Notes under the pieces: generated by a model
What the model was told of the DNA's origin: nothing
The model's input: only the letters and a program-made list of their open reading frames with translations
The model's database searches: none
In this document: positions 54,901-63,000 of the stretch, one piece after another
Layout of the letters: each line of letters starts with the position of its first letter
How positions within the stretch are numbered: position 1 is the stretch's first letter
Program-made: the position numbers and the translations under genes
NCBI GenBank assembly: GCA_905221605.1
Contig: CAJNDS010002790.1
Location: forward strand, 198,501-262,500
From: Symbiodinium natans
Taxonomy: Eukaryota > Sar > Dinophyceae > Suessiales > Symbiodiniaceae
Direction: 5' to 3'
DNA: 64,000 nucleotides

Positions 54901-57900
54901 ATGGTCCACATGCCTGAATAGGAAATAGAGTAGCATAGGGTAGATGACCCTACTTTAGGGTTCGTTTGGTCCCTCAGGTGCTGGCCGAAGGACAGCCAGA
55001 CCGCTGCTAGCGTCCTCTTCACATTGTCCGGGGGACTCCGGCCTTGGATGGTTCAGGGTTTAGGGTTTAGGGTTTAGGGTTTAGGGTTTAGGGTTTAGGG
55101 TTTAGGGTTTAGGGTTTAGGGTTTAGGGTTTAGGGTTAGGGTTTAGGGGTTTAGGGGACCCTGTAAACCCTAAACCCCATTAACTATCAACCCCATAAAC
55201 CCTGAACCCGAAATCCGATATGAAGCCTCGGCGACGTAAGCGATCTATGGGTTCCAAGCCTATACATCTCCTAGACCTTCAACCCTAAACCCTAAACCCT
55301 AAACTGCACAGGCCCTACAGTCGAGTGGCACAGTTGCCGGATCTCGGACAGCTGTCTGCGCGAAAGGCTGCCCAGTTGTTCCGCAGCCTGTCTCCGACAT
55401 CGAACGATGGGGTGCGTGGAGTTTCAGGACTTGGGTGAACCCTAAACCCTAAACCCTAAACCCTAAACCCTAAACCCTAAACCCTAAACCCTACACCCAG
55501 GGTCGTCGGCTTGGTTTTTGGGTTCAGGGTTCAAATTCGAACTGCAGGTCGACATGCTTTCAACTGCAACCGCGAAACGATGTGGTTGATCTACAGCACA
55601 CTTGGAGGTTCATGGTACTTACTAACCAATTATAACTGTACTTATAACCCTACTTATAATGCCCCTAAAGGGCCTTATAGGGGTTATCCCATTTATAAGT
55701 AGGGTTATAAGCCCAGTTATAAGTGGTTATTAAGTCCCATGAACCTTCAAGCAGGCCCTTTCTGGCACAAAGAACTAATTTTGGACGTTAGGCCCTGAAA
55801 CATAAGGTGGAACAACAACCCTAAACCCTAGAATCCGAAACTTTAAGCCCAGCCAAACTGGATCACCCCAGGTTCAAGATTATGGTGTCCTTCCACATCA
55901 CTGTGCGGAGAGTTGGGGGTGAGGGTCCGGCAAAGGGAGACTAGGCATGTTAAGCCCTAAAACCTAAACACGAAACCCTAAACCCTGTAAGACCATGACA
56001 GTTTGGGTGTTAGGGTTGGGTTCTCGGTGAAGGCTTAAGGGTTCAGGGTATGACACCACGAAGCCTCGCAACCTTCATAAGGAACGAAAGGGGCGGAAGG
56101 GAGTGGGGTGTAAGGGCCCCATATTCCCAAATAAGGGCTAAACAACCCCAAAAAGGTGTTACACCCCCCCCCCCCCCCCACCTAGGGGATAGGATTAAGG
56201 GGACCCCTTGGGGATATAGACCCTCTGAGTAAGGTCCCTTGTTAAGAGAGCCAGGAGAGGGCTTAGAAGGGGTTCCCTTTTAAGGGTCCCCCTTATCCTA
56301 CCTAGGACCACCCTCGTTTTCACCATACTGGTTCCTTAGGAAGGGCTCTGGTTCGATTCGTTGGGTTCATCCTGTGGAGCTGAATATAGAGTCCTTAAGG
56401 GGAGGGTTTGGGGTTTAGGGTTCAGGGTTTAGAGTAGCTTACTGCGGGGTTGCTTCTTGATGGCTTGAGGATGTCGGGCGTACCAGGAGCCTATTTCGTT
56501 GGCAGAATTCCATGCTTTCAGGTGTAGATGGCAACCCTGTAAGGTACCCAAAATACCCCGCCCACCCAAGTATGTAGGGCCCTTCTTCAGAAGTTTCGGG
56601 GGCTGAAGGCTGATAGCGCCTGATCTGGAAACCCAGGACTACGCATATAATCAGGATTCCCGAAGGCCGCCCTACGTAGGGCCCCCTTAGGGCTCCTTGG
56701 GGTCCTCTTGTTCAGGGTTTTTTTAGGCTTTAGGGACGGAGTCTTGTTGGGAAAGGTTAGGGATCCCCAAAAAAAAGGGTTTAGGGTCTAGGGTTTAGGG
56801 TTTAGGGTTTAGGGTTTAGGGATCCCCTCCACTGCGGCCACGCGACCTCTGTCCGGCGGAGCGCCTTGGCAATCCCGCGTTCGAAGTCTAGAAACAAAGA
56901 CGTCCAGAAAACTTCGTGCACCCTGTATGTGGATGACGGTCCCTTCTTGGGTACCCTACATAATCGGGGCTAGCCCTAGACCCTAAACCCCAAACCCTAA
57001 ACCTTAAACCCTAAACCCCAAACCCTAAACCCCAAAAAGGGACCATGATCTAGAGAACTGACCATATGACACTGCAGCTCCGCCACCAAGTCTGCAAGCT
57101 CCGCGCGCTTGGCCGCGGCTACCTCCCAGGGCTAATGTTGCACCTGTTTTAGTATCGGCCTCCGCTTTATAGAGACGCTATTCAGGACATCCGGAACTGC
57201 TTGAACCCTGTAAACTCCCGTATAACTCCTGCAAATCCCCCATAAACTAAGCCTACCTTGGAGAGCTCCTGGGCGCGTGCTTTGGCGCTCTCGAGCTTTG
57301 GGCGGAGGTCCTGTCATCAACCCGTCGGGTCAAAGGGCCCGGGGTTTCGGGCTCTAGGGTTTTTTCATGAGTAAATGGGGTTTATAGGGCTTGTAGTGTT
57401 GATAGGGCTTATACTGTAGGGTTTATAGGGTTTAGGGTTGAACTTGGGTTTGAACTGGGTGAGTGGGTGTGGGTGGAGTGGGGAGGTTCGGTATAGGGTG
57501 TATTATGCAAGGGCTCTAGGGTTAGGAGGGCCTAGGTCAAGGGACTCGATCTCTGGACACTGTCTCAAAACACACCTCTAGTTAGAAGTCATAAAACAAG
57601 GAGTGACATAATGAAAGAAACATATCATCACACATCAAGATAATATAAAACAAAATCAAAGAATAGAAAGGAGTTTCGAATAGAAAAGGATCGAATGGAA
57701 TTGAAATTATATATATATATATATATATAATATACAAACATATCGTTAAACCTATTTACTTATTTTAAACTAATGTTTTTTCACATGTAAGAACCAAACA
57801 CTATTTTAAAACACTGAGTAATAAAATTGTATGCCGTATCAACAGCCGACGTGAGCTGACACCTGCTTAGGGCCCCGGTGCCGAAAACACTCCCACTTCT

Positions 57901-59250
57901 GAGGGCACTCAAGCAACAACAATTTGGGCATTAGGGTTTAGGGTTTAGGGGTTTAGGGCAGTAGGGTTGAGGGGTTCAGGGTTTAGGGTTTAGGGTTTAG
58001 GATGTCTGGGGTTTAGGGTCTTGGGTTTAGTTCGCAGACTGACTGCCACATCAGCAAAGATTGGGCTTCTAGGGTTTCGGGGTTAGTGTGGGTTTTGGTT
58101 GTAGGCTTGAGGGGTCAGGGAGGGAGGTTTTAGAGTCTTAGTCTAGATTTTAGGGAATGGTTGAGGTCCACAGGGCTGGGTTTCACTCTACACCCTACAA
58201 CCCCCAAAAAAGCCCCAAACTGCCAAGGTTTCGGGCTGGATTGGGCTGCGTCGGGGTTTACCCGGTTACCCTGAATTCCTAGAAGAGCTTAGAAGCCCAA
58301 AGTAAAGGCCCAAAAGCCCGAAGGACCCACCCAAAAACCCCAAAATCACAAACCCCCCAAAAACCGGACGAGACGAGTGCCGAAGCTCTAAACCCCCAAC
58401 CCTACAACCACAAAACCCCAAGACCTGAACCCCCCAACCCCTATATACGCCCCCAAGCCACCAACAAAAGCAGGGCCTGTGGGTTCCCAGGATGGCCCTG
58501 AAAATAAAATCCTCTGAAAAACATCCTGAATGTGATCCTCTGAAACCCAAGAAGGGAAAGTCGAAAATCTCCCAAGGGCCTACCTAGAAAAGCTCTAAAC
58601 CCTAAACCCTGAACCCTGAACCCCAAACCCTAAACCCTAAACCCTAGACCCTAAACCCTAAACCCTAAACCCCAAACCCCAAACCCTAAACCCTAAACCC
58701 CAATGGGTGCCTACCTATAGAAGAGCTTCCTCGAGGTCCCGCGACAGGCGCTGGCGCGCCGTGAGGCGCCCGGAGCGGAGGCTGGGAAGCGGCGACTTCG
58801 TCAAGTCGCCGCCCGGGGGTCCATCCTAGGAAAACCCACGGCGTGTACCCTAAACCCTAGTAAAAAGGTAACAATAATAAGCATCACAATCATGATAGTA
58901 GTATAATAATCACAATAATAAGAAAAATCTAAAATAAACCTGAAAGAGCGCTAAGCCCTATAGACCCTAAACACACACCCCCAAAGCCCCGACCCTGAGC
59001 CCGAAAAAGCCCCGAAAAAGCCTGAAGGGAACCTAAGCCCGGTGGGGTTGACAGGGCTTCGGCCGACGCAGGGTTTAGGGTTTAGGGTTTAGGGTTTGGG
59101 GTTTAGGGTTTAGGGCTACAGCTTTGGAGCCCAGCGTCGCTTTGCAACAGCTCCAGGGGCAGGCGCTGCACCGGCCCCGCCCCGGCACCGGGCTCCATCG
59201 TCGGCTGCGGCCACATGCTCGCCATGGAGGGCGCGGCGGGAGACCATCTT
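48945..59250 (-). CDS. Gene encoding a dynein-stalk-like coiled-coil protein
   Basis: Minus-strand exons in transcript order: 59120, 58727, 57257, 57073, 56847, 55547, 55319, 54972, 54259, 53528, 53203, 52989, 52409, 51537, 50790, 50052, 49957, 49847, 49547, 49355 and 48945. The middle resembles the microtubule-binding stalk of dynein heavy chains: coiled-coil DLRPKLESAKARAQELSK and VAAAKRAELADLVAELQ; AAEQLGSLSRRQLSEIRQL; the P-P-D-N-V-K-R-T-L-A-A-V-W-L pattern; DWVRCQKMLADDSFIGRILN; then a second coiled coil (VLEEVGRRARLEAEL, QSCEEELAVAEQQRASFEAE). AAA modules were not seen. The N-terminal candidate is MASMWPQPTMEPGAGAG, and the C-terminal part is Pro/Arg-rich. Likely a free-standing stalk-domain protein rather than a motor, or part of a divergent dynein. 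Similarity is from memory. Confidence 0.58.
49355..49461 (-). CDS. Exon IPRFVGGLLQSLCIGNCSTN...
   Basis: GGCAG acceptor and CGAAG|GTACAT donor, 107 nt. It continues YRSIVGDEGLWAEGR. A second frame is open. Unknown domain. Confidence 0.55.
49547..49584 (-). CDS. Exon APPEEEEPQKAP
   Basis: TATAAG acceptor and GTTAGG donor. Acidic Pro-rich linker. Confidence 0.55.
49700..49790. mobile_element. Palindromic element family H, copy 2
   Basis: CCCCTTGATTAAGGAATATGCC and TATATTCCTTAATTAAGGTG are opposed around AAATCATATTACGGATCCC. Similar words occur at 15862-15955 (CCTTAATTCAGGAATGTGCC, GGGATCCTTATTTTGATTAA). Confidence 0.5.
49847..49892 (-). CDS. Exon FGMPFGKEPGSAQVE
   Basis: TTAAG acceptor and GAAG|GTACGG donor, 46 nt. 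Confidence 0.55.
49957..50000 (-). CDS. Exon DKGFASLRGLCDG
   Basis: GCACCAG acceptor. The 3' border is approximate. Confidence 0.45.
50052..50096 (-). CDS. Exon LDVTGQLASADTSV
   Basis: GCCCAG acceptor and AT|GCTTTA (GC) donor. Confidence 0.5.
50790..50884 (-). CDS. Exon, Pro-rich basic linker
   Basis: TTGAAG acceptor, LSEKPRQPLVVPVAAPLQLP then PARPKPKPEAK, and a GAAG|GTGCCA donor. Disordered tail of the stalk-domain protein. Confidence 0.65.
51311..51536. mobile_element. Introner-like element family E, copy 1
   Basis: Carries TTGGCTGCACTC.GAAGGGTAGCTAT, TAGCTGCCATATT, AAACCCAAGAAACC, AAAGGCTAAG and GTAAAGCACCACAAAG. The last block abuts the GTCACG donor of the exon at 51537-51617, so the intron begins with the element. 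Confidence 0.7.
51537..51617 (-). CDS. Exon VEVAPREPERRSPRKPLREV...
   Basis: TTCCCAG acceptor, exactly 27 codons, continuing VLRPASK, and an AAG|GTCACG donor. Very GC-rich. One of the clearest exons. Confidence 0.7.
51650..51788. repeat. CCCTAAAA (8-nt) array
   Basis: About fourteen units of the TTTTAGGG type, opposite in orientation to the array at 19108. Confidence 0.9.
51834..51870 (-). CDS. Exon NVLRYMRGVVE
   Basis: GAAG|GTACAT donor. The acceptor border is uncertain. An element E copy follows at 51878. Confidence 0.5.
51878..51990. mobile_element. Introner-like element family E, copy 2
   Basis: TTGGCTGCACTCAGAAGGGT to AAAGCACCAGAAAGG, the same block order as the copies at 51311 and 63239. 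Confidence 0.7.
52136..52184 (-). CDS. Candidate exon DFKYEAKMGVPGAAN
   Basis: Open frame ending in TAA; the TAA may lie beyond an unseen donor. Confidence 0.4.
52409..52518 (-). CDS. Exon VKSAESALPPPLPKAVASRL...
   Basis: ATATCAG acceptor and CCAG|GTACTT donor, 110 nt, continuing QRGKALWPKPFLPYGSR. Follows the coiled coils. Borders are clear. Confidence 0.7.
52525..52605. repeat. TTAGGGTAA (9-nt) array
   Basis: Six uniform units AATTAGGGT flanked by TTTAGGG. Confidence 0.9.
52989..53049 (-). CDS. Coiled-coil exon QSCEEELAVAEQQRASFEAE
   Basis: CCCAG acceptor and GAG|GTGGGT donor, twenty codons. Heptad-like Glu/Leu/Ala pattern as in the second helix of a dynein stalk. Confidence 0.65.
53203..53248 (-). 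CDS. Exon QFGRMLMSSDRLAGL
   Basis: TTCTAG acceptor and CTG|GTTGAG donor, 46 nt. Confidence 0.6.
53528..53636 (-). CDS. Exon LEQGGRLLLWMTRVLEEVGR...
   Basis: Donor TCG|GTTTAG. Continues RARLEAELCLWLCKFS. The W-x-x-x-V-L-E helix followed by Arg/Glu/Leu heptads is like the return of the dynein stalk from the microtubule-binding domain. Confidence 0.65.
53637..53715. repeat. TTTAGGG array
   Basis: About ten perfect units abutting the acceptor side of the exon at 53528-53636. Confidence 0.95.
53993..54140. mobile_element. Fold-back element family B, copy 3
   Basis: TCTAAGGGTAGTCACATGGTCCC and GGGCCCGTGAAACTACCCTTAGA are inverted ends. A further left half lies at 53826-53880. Confidence 0.75.
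54180..54258. mobile_element. Introner-like element family G, copy 1
   Basis: In minus orientation it starts GATCAGATGAACCCGAAAAT directly after the exon 54259-54662, giving a GA-type donor. Related to 54886-54971 and 60648-60815. Confidence 0.6.
54259..54662 (-). CDS. Large exon: dynein-stalk-like microtubule-binding region plus linker
   Basis: TTCCAG acceptor, then KSPTSFFDDRKDWVRCQKML and ADDSFIGRILNYDTAVLTSV, followed by a Ser/Asp/Pro-rich linker and a helical LRRTLTKELQLRELLASKG. The D-W-x-x-x-K-x-M-L-A-D-x-x-F-x-x-x-I-L-x-Y/F-D pattern is typical of dynein stalk heads. The intron starts GATCAG. Confidence 0.65.
54886..54971. mobile_element. Introner-like element family G, copy 2
   Basis: In minus orientation it starts GACCAAACGAACCCTAAAGT immediately after the exon 54972-55038, again at the donor. 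Confidence 0.6.
54972..55038 (-). CDS. Exon PDNVKRTLAAVWLSFGQHL
   Basis: Matches the P-P-x-x-V-K-x-T-x-E-A-V-x-x-L-x-G signature before the dynein microtubule-binding domain. Followed by a GACC (GA-type) donor. Confidence 0.62.
55055..55155. repeat. TTTAGGG array
   Basis: About thirteen units between the exons at 54972 and 55319. Confidence 0.95.
55319..55387 (-). CDS. Exon AAEQLGSLSRRQLSEIRQLC
   Basis: GACAG acceptor, 23 codons ending HST, GTAGGG donor. Fits the A-x-x-A-L-x-x-L-x-x-x-x-L-x-E-I/V-R segment at the tip of dynein stalk helix 1. Confidence 0.7.
55547..55590 (-). CDS. Exon INHIVSRLQLKACR
   Basis: CTGTAG acceptor, with a GC-type donor after CCT. A family A fold-back element ends nine bases upstream of the acceptor. 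Confidence 0.6.
55599..55755. mobile_element. Fold-back element family A, copy 3 (nearly full palindrome)
   Basis: Arms of about 70 nt: CACTTGGAGGTTCATGGTAC..TTATAACTGTACTTATAACC against GGTTATAAGCCCAGTTATAA..CCATGAACCTTCAAGCAG. Confidence 0.85.
56184..56313. mobile_element. Fold-back element family C, copy 2
   Basis: GGATAGGATTAAGGGGACCC and GGGTCCCCCTTATCCTACCT as inverted ends, with a shared middle GACCCTCTGAGTAAGG. A poly-C run (56165-56179) precedes it. Confidence 0.8.
56847..56922 (-). CDS. Exon VHEVFWTSLFLDFERGIAKA...
   Basis: ATACAG acceptor, 25 codons ending LRRTE, GAG|GTCGCG donor. Clean exon between the two coiled-coil parts. Confidence 0.68.
57073..57122 (-). CDS. Coiled-coil exon VAAAKRAELADLVAEL
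   Basis: GGAG acceptor, heptad-like Ala/Leu/Glu helix, as in dynein stalk helix 1. Confidence 0.6.
57257..57310 (-). CDS. Coiled-coil exon DLRPKLESAKARAQELSK
   Basis: GACAG acceptor, exactly eighteen codons, AAG|GTAGGC donor. The L-x-P-x-L-x-x-A pattern opens dynein stalk helix 1. Confidence 0.7.
57330..58720. other. Long intron: no exon seen
   Basis: TTTAGGG-like motifs, an AT-rich unique stretch with (AT)n at about 57706-57730, mixed telomere-like words, and a CCCTAAA array at about 58600-58700. A Gly-rich minus frame near 58266-58550 is built on CCCAAAACCCC-like words and is not believed. Confidence 0.5.
58727..58825 (-). CDS. Exon DGPPGGDLTKSPLPSLRSGR...
   Basis: CCTAG acceptor and 33 codons, continuing LTARQRLSRDLEE, to GAA|GCTCTT (GC donor). 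Reading on past the GC donor would hit TAG, which supports the GC donor. Confidence 0.65.
59120..59250 (-). CDS. Possible first coding exon MASMWPQPTMEPGAGAG...
   Basis: ATG at 59223-59225 (minus), frame open to LELLQSDAGLQS, GTAGCC donor. Another frame with ATG is also open, so both the start and the gene boundary are tentative. Confidence 0.45.
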
Positions 59251-59254
59251 TGGG

Positions 59255-59535
59255 GTTTAGGGTTTAGGGTTTAGGGTTTGGGGTTTGGGGTTTAGGGTTT
59301 AGGGTTTGGGGGTTTAGGGTTTAGGGTTTAGGGGTTTTAGGGGTTTTAGGGGTTTTAGGGGTTTGGGGTTTAGGGTTTAGGGGTTAGGGTTTAGGGGTTT
59401 GGGGTTTAGGGTTTAGGGGTTCATAAAGGGGTTTGGGTGTTTAGGGTTTAGGGGTTTATATAGGGGTTTGGGGCTTATAAGGGGCTTAGGGGTTTGGGGT
59501 TTAGAATAGGGGTTTAGGGTCTGGGGTTTGCTAGG
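59255..59535. repeat. Mixed TTTAGGG, TTTAGGGG and TTTTAGGGG array
   Basis: Nearly 280 nt of telomere-like units with successive variant blocks. Confidence 0.95.
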
Positions 59536-59995
59536 TGTTTTGGTCGCTGTTTTTTTTCTATCTTCGGCTTGCAGCTTTACAAACGCAAAGGTGCGATTCC
59601 CGTACAAGCCCTAGATACGCGAAAGCCCGATAAACAGGATAAAAAAAATAATAAACAACAAATACGTAAATACTTATACATATTATATAGAAGATCTGTA
59701 GGAACCATAACACAACCTTGCATAAAGTCTACCCTACACCCTAATCAAACATGAAACCCCAGAAACCAGAAGTCGCTCCCTTTGGAGCTTAAAAGTGGGG
59801 AGAGCTGATGACCCAAATGTGCGCGGCAGGCGTCTTGTGGGGCTACGGCGCTTGCGTGTGTTTTTGGAGCTTTGCGGTTTGGGGTTTTGAGTTTAGGGGT
59901 TTGAGGCCTTAGGGACTTAGGGGTTTCGAGTTTCTCTAGGGTGTTTTGGAGTGAATGTGCATGTGGGGCTACAACGGAGGCACGAAGCAACTTAC

Positions 59996-60081
59996 ACACA
60001 TCTCAGCTTCGTATCCACCGTCCTGGCCACTTACGGAAGCAACCGCGGATTGCTTGTCTTTCGAGGGAAATGGCAACTTCT
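59996..60081 (-). CDS. Exon KLPFPSKDKQSAVASVSGQD...
   Basis: TTTAG acceptor, continuing GGYEAEMC, ending TGT|GTAAGT, the most canonical donor of the block. An internal GTAAGT could give a shorter form. Confidence 0.62.
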
Positions 60082-63000
60082 CTAAATTACGGCCCCTTTT
60101 GAGGCTATCCCTAAACCCTAAACCCTAAACCCGAAACCCTAAACCCTAAACCCTAATCCAGGCGGGCCCTAATAATTGGGGCTCCGGGCTTCCACAAGGA
60201 ACGCAAACATTTCGAGAATCCCGCAAATCTTCTTGAAGTGCAAGTATATCGGAGAAAGCGCTGTGGGAAAGTTGCTCGGATTCCTGCAACCTCACAACCC
60301 TGCATGCTAAACCTTGAGTCCTGATGATGACAGTGGGGATTCTTGGGTGGTTACCCTAAACCCTAAACCCTAAACCCTAAACCGATTTTGGGCTTTTGGG
60401 TTTGGGGTAGGCCTCGTATTAGACTCTTATCCAGGAAAACTACCAATCAAGGGCCGAGGAGTTCAGCTAGCTCTCGCACAAGCCCGGTCTCGGGGTTTAG
60501 GGTTTAGGGTTTAGGGTTTAGGGTTTAGGGTTTAGGGTTTAGGGTTTAGGGTTTAGGGTTTAGGGTTTAGGGTTCAGGGCTTATATGCAGTTCAGGGTTG
60601 GCTTAAGGTCTTTAGAGTTTTTAGTGCTTGGGAGCCTTGGGGCTTCCCTAAAAGGGCTTATGGTTCAGGGTTCAGATACCTTCTTGGCAGCCCGTAACCA
60701 TATTATAAGAACCTTGAATCAAAACAAGGGAAAAGGGTACCACTGGGCCGCCAAGCCTTCATAGGGACTACAGGTAGTATAGGATATATGACCCCAATTT
60801 TAGGGCTCATTTGGGGGCCCCTCAGAAAAACCTAGACCGCTGCCGCAAGGAGTTTCGGCTGAGGGCATCACAGGGGTTTTGAGGGGGTTTAGTATCTCGG
60901 GATTTGCAGTATAAGGCCTACACTTACACCCGTCAGAAATCAACGATCACAGAAAGCGCAGGGCTTGCGCCTTTGCCGCCATCTGCAGTAGCTGCGTCTC
61001 CGTGTTGGGCAGCATCCGCACCACCTGCACTTTACCAACTTATGCCTAGAAAATTGGGCCCAGCTAAGGTCTTGGCCCCATCGCCACCCACACACACAAG
61101 AGCGTCTTGCGAGTATGTGAAGCCCACCTTTCGTTTAATGGGCACAGGGATATGTTGGTAGGCTATGCTACGTACAGGGTGTCAGATGCAAACATAACCC
61201 TAAACCCTAAATCCTAAACCTTAAACCCTAAACCATGGAGCAGGACAAACTTGTATGGATCATGGGGCTATGTAGTGTCTGATGGGTTTAGGCGAACAGA
61301 AGATACCTTGGGCCACCAAATGAAGCCTAAAACTGTCATGCACCCTATACTGCTATGATTCCCATTATCAGGCATGTGATTTAGGGTTTAGGGTTTAGGG
61401 TTTTGGGCTTCGGGAACCAGATAAGCCCTTTTAGGGGCTCCTTTGTTCCCGCAAAAGGTAAGGGCACCGCAAAAGGTAAGGGCAGAGGTGGCCTCGATGA
61501 GATTGTCCAAGGCGGCGATCTTCACAAAGATCTCCACGGCCTTGCGATGCTTCCCCGCCGTGAGGTACCTCGACAGGAACGATGATAGGGAATCCTACTC
61601 TTAGGGGTCTATACTACTTGGAGGTTCATGGGTACTTATAACCCCAATTACAAGTCTACTTCTAACCTACTTAGAGGACTTAGGGAGCCTTATACGTACA
61701 GTTACACCTGGGGTTAATAAGTAATGTTGCACCCGGTTTAGAGAGAGGGGGCACTATTATGCGATGTTTCCGAAACCTTATAGGGGACCCGGCATTGTTT
61801 AGGGTGGTCCTCAATTATGCGATGTTTGCCGGGCCGGGGTCGCCGGTAAGGGCAACAAATGCTGATCTGGTTTAAACTTAGAGAGGCCAAAAAGGAAGCT
61901 GAGGGCCGGTTTCTTTCAACCCCAGCCCACACTATACAGGATCCCCGAAAACCCCTAAATTGTTTGGGGGGGGGGGACCCCTACGTACTAAACCGAGTCC
62001 AACATTACCATGAACCTCCTAGTAGAAGTCCCGCATTTTCGTCGACCCCCATTTGATACCAAGTGAGCAACTCCGAGAAGAGACCCCTTGAAGCTCTTGA
62101 CCCTTCTCTGCCGCCAAAGCGAACATGAAACCCACGATTCGACCCCAGCACCTTCCCGCAAACACAGCAAACCCTAAACCCTAAACCCTAAACCCTAAAC
62201 CCTGAAAGACCCTAAACCCTCAAACCCTTTAAAAAAACAAAAAAACTAAAAACCCTAAACCCATCACAAACGTGCGGGAGGGCACATCTCCCCCGCCGCC
62301 CGAAGCTCGCCATCCTCCTCCGAGGACTCCGCCTGCTTGAGGATCAGGCCTCGGCTGGCTCCAGAAGTTCCAAACCTGGGGTTTAGGGTTTAGGGTTTAG
62401 GGTTTAGGGTTTAGTGTTTAGGGCTAGGGCCATTAGATAGTAGGTGTAACCCATGAAACTGTAGGTAAAGAGCGCCCCAGGCAAACCTTGCATTTGAAGG
62501 CTCAGAGACATTGGCAAGTCCGAGTCAGGGCAGGAGTACCCTAAAGCTGGGCTTGCCGCACTGTAACCCAGCCTTATTCCTACCCAAAGGCTCCTATGTA
62601 GTACCTTTTTGGGGTAGAAAACTAGAACCCCCAAAAAGGAACTACAGTGGAGCCTTCAGGTCGGTACGTTCCCTGATAGGAGTTCCGAGACTTCGAATCT
62701 TCGGAGCCCGGGAAGAGTTCTGGGCTTCAGATCCATCTAAGTATACCCCTTTTCTACCCTACGCAACCCAAGGGCTCATACATCAGAAGCCTTTAGCTTT
62801 AAGGGAGGTAAGGGACCGCATTTAAGGGCCCATGTAACTACCCTTAGAGTACAGCCATTAAACCCTGTAAAACCTAGCCTATAAACCCTGTAAACCCCAC
62901 AAACTATGTAAGCCCTACCGCGACCCAAATCAGGACAAAATTAGGCATCTTCTGGATCTTGGGCTTTGGAGGCTGCCGGGTGTTGAAACTGTGTCCCAAA

